Shown in pieces: positions 59,201-64,000 of a stretch of DNA of 64,000 nt. Position 1 is the stretch's first letter. The number at the start of each line of letters is the position of its first letter. Under the pieces are notes generated by a model, which saw only the letters and a program-made list of their open reading frames with translations, was not told the origin of the DNA and did not search any database. The translations under genes and the position numbers were made by a program. Source of the DNA: Euonymus europaeus (lineage: Eukaryota; Streptophyta; Magnoliopsida; Celastrales; Celastraceae). Location of the stretch: contig OY756970.1 of the NCBI GenBank assembly GCA_963580455.1, positions 19,902,001-19,966,000 of the forward strand, read 5' to 3'.

Positions 59201-60782
59201 ACCAATTGCTCAGCTAAGAAAATTTTGTAGAAAAATGAACAAGGTCTTAGCCTGATTAAGCATCTCTGATTTCTATTATAGAACTAAAAATTTATGCAAA
59301 ATCAAGTGGAAATAAGAAGTTACTGACCATTTGTTATTTACTTGCTTGTGCTATAGATTGTTGCTTAGTAGAATCAATTTTCTTTGTCAATGAAGTTATT
59401 TATGTTGCATTTCTATGGTTGTCAGGCCATCCACGGATAATTCATCGGGATATCAAGTCATCAAACATTCTTCTTGACAACAACTTTGAAGCTCGAGTAT
59501 GAATGCTTTTTCGTGAAGTCGCATCATAGTGATTTCATTTAATATTATGTTACAGTTTGTTCATTTTGATTATACAGGTTTCAGACTTTGGGCTCGCCAA
59601 ATTAGCTGTTGATGCAAATACACATGTTAGCACTCGCGTCATGGGAACTTTTGGGTATGAGTCTAATCTGTCTCTCGCAGACAGCATATATTCAATATTT
59701 TCCATGTCTATGTACATCTGACTGTTTCAATTGTTTATTCAGATACATGGCTCCTGAATATGCATCAAGTGGTAAATTGAGTGAGAAATCTGATGTATTC
59801 TCATTTGGAGTTGTGCTTTTGGAGCTAATAACTGGGCGGAAGCCTGTTGATGCATCCCAACCTTTGGGAGAAGAGAGTCTAGTTGAATGGGTAATCAAAC
59901 TAAATTATGATGCTCGTGGTTTCACTTTCATTGTAACATGTGACTTGTCTGTTGAATTTGGTGTAAAAAGTCGCTGATATATATTATTTCCTAACTCTGG
60001 TTGAAGTTTCAGGTTCAATTTCTTTTTTGCGACCATTGTGATCCGGAGGCACAACATTCATTATCTTTATATGTTATAGATGATAGAAATTCTGAAATTG
60101 TTTATACAAAATTACAAATATACGTGCTTGCTTAGAGAATGAACAAGATATACTGATGTGAGAGCCTTTATAACATCCTTGTTAAATACATAGCCACAAC
60201 GTGTTTAGTTAACAAACCTGTACTTATTAATTTTTTTATGTCTGCCTTCACTAACCAAAGCCCAATTTACCTCAGGCTCGACCTCTACTAAGCCATGCGC
60301 TTGAAAACGAGGAATTTGAGGGTTTGGCTGATCCAAAGCTTGGGAAAAACTATGTTGAAAGTGAAATGTTCCGGATGATCGAGGCTGCTGCAGCTTGTGT
60401 GAGACATTCAGCTGCCAAGAGGCCCCGAATGGGACAGGTAATAACAAATTGCTGAAAACGTTTCTACTAATTTCATCATGAAATCTCTGGGTGTAATGCT
60501 GGTGGTACAAAAATTTTCTTAGCCAGCTCATATGATTCACAGGTTGTCAGGGCTTTTGGTAGTATAGCTGCTGAAGATCTAACTAATGGAATGAGAGTCG
60601 GGGAAAGCGAGATTTTTAATTCTGCACAACAATCTGAAGAAATTAGATGGTTTCGAAGGATGGCATTCGGTAGCCAGAATTATAGTACAGATTTTTTCAG
60701 CCAAGGTAGTTTGAAGTTTGAACAATTAGAACAGCGTCCTCATGAATCAGAGAGTTTAGCCAAAGATAAAGAGCCTTTTTGA
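56294..60782 (+). CDS. PERK-type proline-rich receptor-like kinase
   Basis: Exons: 56294-57566, 58152-58565, 58653-58739, 59426-59496, 59578-59654, 59743-59890, 60276-60437, 60543-60782; 2,472 nt, 823 aa, all phases match. Residues 1-350 form an extracellular Pro/Ser-rich, extensin-like domain without a classical signal peptide, as in PERKs. The transmembrane segment is about 374-396, followed by a CMKKRRR stop-transfer. The kinase has [11 protein letters not shown] (483-493), catalytic K504, HRD (598-600), DFG (618-620) and APE (644-646), then [16 protein letters not shown], so it should be active. The tail has the PERK pattern [14 protein letters not shown] and [11 protein letters not shown]. 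PERKs sit at the plasma membrane, bind cell-wall pectin/extensin and act in growth and wound signalling. It is nearest the PERK8-PERK13 group by length, but the number cannot be assigned here. Confidence 0.93.
56811..57080 (+). repeat. 96-bp (32-residue) tandem repeat in PERK extracellular domain
   Basis: Three in-frame copies begin at 56,811, 56,907 and 57,003 with AGAATAC(A/G)CCTCCACCAT and code for [10 protein letters not shown] then [15 protein letters not shown]. Differences are few, so the array is recent. It changes only the length of the wall-binding region. Confidence 0.85.
57935..58075 (+). repeat. SINE-like repeat in PERK intron 1
   Basis: Contains GACAGACAAGATGTTTGTAG, CTTCCCCGCGCA, TGCGGAGAGCTGTTTCTGG and GGTTTGAAACTGTGACC (B-box-like). 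This is the most complete copy of the family also seen at 9.77, 31.75 and 32.33 kb. Confidence 0.55.
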
Positions 60783-61557
60783 TGCCTATTTACTTGCAGA
60801 GGTGGCATGGCCTGACACAAATCATTGTCTATCTCACACTACTGATATCAGGCTTGAAGTACTAATACTCTGAACCCTTTTACTTGTAAATTAGATTCTT
60901 TTAGCTTTGATAATAGCCATAGGTAGTTCAATTTTGGGCGGAAATTCTTTGTACATGACTACATGTAATTAGCAAATGCACAGCTTTGATACCATTGTCA
61001 TTATGTTGTTAATAGAGAGCTAAGTAACTGAAATTGTCTCATGGTCACTACAGTCTTCTTTCTCGCTCCCTGCTTAGTGTAATTTTTCTAGGATTCAATC
61101 ATATCTGATTACCCAATTTGTAAAATTTATAGCAGCAATTCCAGTAACGCAAAAATGCGATCTCAAGAGTCGAGTCATGAGTAACTGATTCGTCTTCCCC
61201 ACGTCGCCATTTGTTAGAACCCCTTTCAACCTTAATCTAGCTATGGGAGGTTTGAGAAAAAACCAGGGAGTTACAGAAGACAGGTGGTGAGGAAGAGAGT
61301 TCCTCATTTCCATTTCATTCATAAACTGACTCTTACAAAAGCAATCCCAGCTGATATACCAATGTAAACCAACTCACAAAAGTAATCGACTTTATCGGCT
61401 AATTGCTGACATGCTTAAGCAGGTTCATATCACAATTTTTCTTTGCTGATTTTCTTACGCCTCCCAAGAGAGAGAGAGAACTTATTCCTTGACAAGGCAT
61501 GACTTGTGGTATCAACCTTTTTCTTCAACTCCTTTCCTGCTCCATTCTTTCACGACC
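60783..61557. other. PERK 3' UTR and flank
   Basis: No exon seen. Poly(A)-signal-like TTAATAGAG and AT-rich runs occur near 60,890-61,010. A GA microsatellite lies at 61,470-61,480. Confidence 0.4.
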
Positions 61558-61700
61558 ATGGAGGATTGGAATGCGCTCGCTGTGGATTGCATGTGTTGTG
61601 ATATCATGTTGCTGCCAATGAATGATCCTGCATTTGCTCATCTTCATCTTGCTCGAGCTTCCTTGTTAGCTCATCCGAATCCATGGAGTGTATATGAGGA
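61558..61700 (+). pseudogene. Frameshifted fragment of a small plant protein family (EDWNALA...VVISCCCQ)
   Basis: One frame gives MEDWNALAVDC; after a two-base shift the next gives CVVISCCCQ, a stop, then MILHLLIFILLELPC. Joined loosely these match the conserved start of a plant family of unknown function whose members read EDWNALAADCVVISCCCQ and then a Leu/Ile-rich membrane stretch. The frameshift and the internal stop mean it cannot be expressed as such. Family recognition is from memory. Confidence 0.5.
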
Positions 61701-62372
61701 TTCAAGTAGATGAAATTGGAAGCCATTGTTGTGGGTGTTGTCTCAGTTTTTCCCCTTAGCTAAGGGCTTGTTGTTACGAGAGAAGGGGAGAGAGAATTCT
61801 AACACAAACATAACGGTCATGAGGGGATGGGATGGGACAAAATTGTAAAAGTAGCAAAGTACATTAACCGGTGAAAAACACCTGGATATTATAGGGGAGG
61901 ATAAATAGATTCACCCTATCTATTAAATAAACTCACCCTATTCCTTTTCTTTTTGGAAAAATAGGAGTATAAGAAGGAGCATACACAGTAGAAAGAATCC
62001 GAGCGATCGAAAAAGTAATGAGTAACCACGGGCTGTTACTCGGAGAAGACGGCTGCACGACAAGATTATATTCCACTCGGAGATCCTCCATCTTCGTAAT
62101 ACCATTTATTATTGAAATGGGTGAGAAGTTGGGAGCAGCATAACACTATAGTCTGCAAATCTCGTTCATCCCTTCACGAATATCAACGCAAACTTGTTTC
62201 TTCTCTGTTTTACCCCTCATTTGTTGCTCTTTTTACTGTTATCTAATTCTAATTTCATTTATATACTTCATCCATTCTTATTGAATATGGTAAAAGTGAT
62301 GTTGGGCGATGGCTAAGGCAGAGTGATATTAGAGAGAGATGTAGGGTATGGAGTAGGATGAGTTAACAACAC
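61701..62372. other. Intergenic region, no gene seen
   Basis: Short open frames without resemblance to known families. Confidence 0.4.
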
Positions 62373-63176
62373 GGGATGATGGGGCACTGTAGTTATTTAG
62401 GCTATAGTTATGTGTAGTTTTTTAAATCTCAGTCATTCATTTTATCCGATGACTGATATTGAATGACAACTCATCAGAATTAAAGGTCCAAAAGTTAATA
62501 TCTTCTTTTCTTCTCTTCCCCAATCGGTACTTTTTAACCTAGAATCATCTGAGAAAAGCTTATCTTTTTTTCTTCTCTCCCTCAATCGGTACTTTTTAAC
62601 CTAGAATCATTTGTAAAAAACTCAATGCCCATAGCAACATATATCATCCAAAATTTTACAAATCAAAGCAAATTCTTTCTCCAAATTGTCATCGCACACC
62701 TCTTGAATATAGATTGAATCACCTTTTGGCAATGTCATTCTTCAAAACACAACTAAACTAAGCAGTGATCCAATATTGCTCAGCCCAAATACACCGATAA
62801 ATATGCCAAATACACCAACAAATGAGCACCTAAACAACTCAAAAATATTTGAATCAAAATCGCAGAAATATGGCTCTAGATTATGAAATTGACAAAAATT
62901 AATCATTTATATAAGACTTGAACAACAGATCTTGAATTGAAATAGCAAATTTGGGAGAGAGAAACAAACATGTTAAACAACGAAATAGGAGAGAAGAATT
63001 TCTCTATGGGTTTAGAGAGAGAAACAAGGGTTTGGAGAGAAGGGTAAGAAGCTAGAAGAGGAAGAGAAACGTGATTAAGAGTCTTTTTCATTATCATCTG
63101 TCAGATGATAAGGATGACTAAGATTTAAAAAACTACACATAAATATAGCCTAAATAACTACAGCGCCCCTCATCCC
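62373..63176. mobile_element. Non-autonomous element with terminal inverted repeats of about 85 bp
   Basis: CTGTAGTTATTTAGGCTATA and TATGTGTAGTTTTTTAAATC at the left (62,386-62,430) return inverted at the right (63,118-63,165: GATTTAAAAAACTACACATA, TATAGCCTAAATAACTACAG). The TIRs run from 62,373 to about 62,460 and about 63,097 to 63,176. Long TIRs with no transposase suggest a MULE-type derivative. A 62-bp direct repeat (CAATCGGTACTTTTTAACCT at 62,521 and 62,583) lies inside. I could not settle the target duplication. Confidence 0.7.
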
Positions 63177-64000
63177 ATCATTAACACTTTTTTGTAAGAA
63201 GTGGAAGGGATGAAGCTTGAACTCGAAGTTCGAAATTACATATGATTTAAAACATTAACTGAACTACTTGAAATTCGTACAATTAACACATTCAATTTGT
63301 AGATTCCATATATGTTCTGTCTTATAAGACTATTGAATTGTGTATGTAAAAATTATATCAGATGTAGTTGCTAACATCATCAATAAATGTTTTTTCTTTC
63401 TTGAACACTCAGCTTTATGAAACAAGAATTTGACTTTCTTCCATCTATTCTATTATTGGATGCTTAATTTTTATTTTTTTTGGATAAGAGAATGGAAGTG
63501 GGGCTTGAATTCAAGATTCGAGATTAGATACGATCTAACTCGGGGGTGATTCCTAGTTGGATTTATCTGTATTTACAAATTAAAATATCTACAGCCAAAA
63601 ATAGAAGTTGGGTTTTAATATAATCATGGTAGTAATTCCATGCATTTCATGCTTTGCTGTTATCTGAACTTAAACTTGTTAGGGAGCCCTAATTCCAGGA
63701 AATCCAAGAAGAGTCAAGGAAACCTTAATTTAGTAAATGATCCAAATTGAAATAAAATCAAACAATGAGTAGATCAGATAAAACAAAATCGTTCAACAAT
63801 ATATTGAATCTGATGAAGTTACATATACACAAAACAGGGAAGCCTCATCCTTCTCTTGTAAAGAAGCAATATTAACCACAACTTTGAAGGAGAAAAAAAG
63901 TCGTTCATCTGAACTAAATACATTGTAATTGTATTGTAACACAAGAAGATTGAGAAAATAAAAACAAAGAAGAAATCAATCAAAATTCACTTATGTATGG
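63177..64000. other. Intergenic end of the window
   Basis: Two similar stretches (GGATGAAGCTTGAACTCGAA at about 63,209 and GGGGCTTGAATTCAAGATTC at about 63,500) may be relics of one repeat family. 63,780-64,000 could be the 3' UTR of a minus-strand gene beyond the window, but nothing coding is visible. Confidence 0.35.

Noticed and set aside
1..64000. tRNA or rRNA genes, CRISPR arrays, bacterial-type operons
   Set aside because: None seen; the only tRNA-like signals are the retrotransposon primer site and B-box-like ends of SINE-like repeats.

Overview
The window is nuclear DNA from a flowering plant, almost certainly a eudicot. The evidence is long AT-rich intergenic space, many short exons joined by T-rich GT-AG introns, plant-specific families (PERK receptor kinase, OCTOPUS-like protein, strictosidine-synthase-like protein) and a dense layer of plant transposon debris (Copia, LINE, Mutator, Stowaway-like and other MITEs). 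I cannot name the species. Exon structures below were assembled by hand from splice signals, reading-frame continuity and family resemblance; no alignment was run.

Layout. 1-4 kb is intergenic. 4.0-5.25 kb is the 5' end of a Copia retrotransposon (LTR, primer-binding site, start of gag), cut off next to the remains of a strictosidine-synthase-like gene (5.6-6.6 kb) that has no first exon and a frameshifted end. 8.0-14.6 kb is a complete 18-exon aminoalcoholphosphotransferase gene (AAPT, 389 aa) with a 10-nt microexon and a recent 312-bp duplication in an intron. 19.4-20.5 kb is a one-exon OCTOPUS-like gene. Just beyond it lies an orphan, probably dead first exon of a UXT-like prefoldin gene. 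23.3-24.6 kb (minus) is an intact one-exon organellar RsmH/MraW rRNA methyltransferase. 29.0-41.1 kb is an importin-9-type nuclear transport receptor whose second intron is a U12-type AT-AC intron; it also has a GC-AG intron, and it lacks the exons for roughly 230 central residues although the reading frame stays open. 44.6-46.3 kb (minus) holds two tandem RING-H2 ligase genes; the promoter and first codons of the second are copied again at 47.9 kb. 51.9-54.5 kb is a Mutator-like element with long terminal inverted repeats, a 9-bp target duplication and a transposase that has lost its catalytic core. 56.3-60.8 kb is a complete 8-exon PERK-type proline-rich receptor kinase (823 aa). The last 3 kb hold a decayed gene fragment and a long-TIR non-autonomous element.

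The genes do not form a pathway. They are independent housekeeping or signalling genes: phospholipid synthesis (AAPT), organellar ribosome modification (RsmH-like), nuclear import (importin-9), ubiquitin ligation (RING-H2 pair), cell-wall sensing (PERK) and polar membrane signalling (OCTOPUS-like). I found no convincing new multi-gene system. The most unusual points are the in-frame loss of the centre of importin-9, its AT-AC intron, the AAPT microexon, and several insertions with exact target-site duplications.
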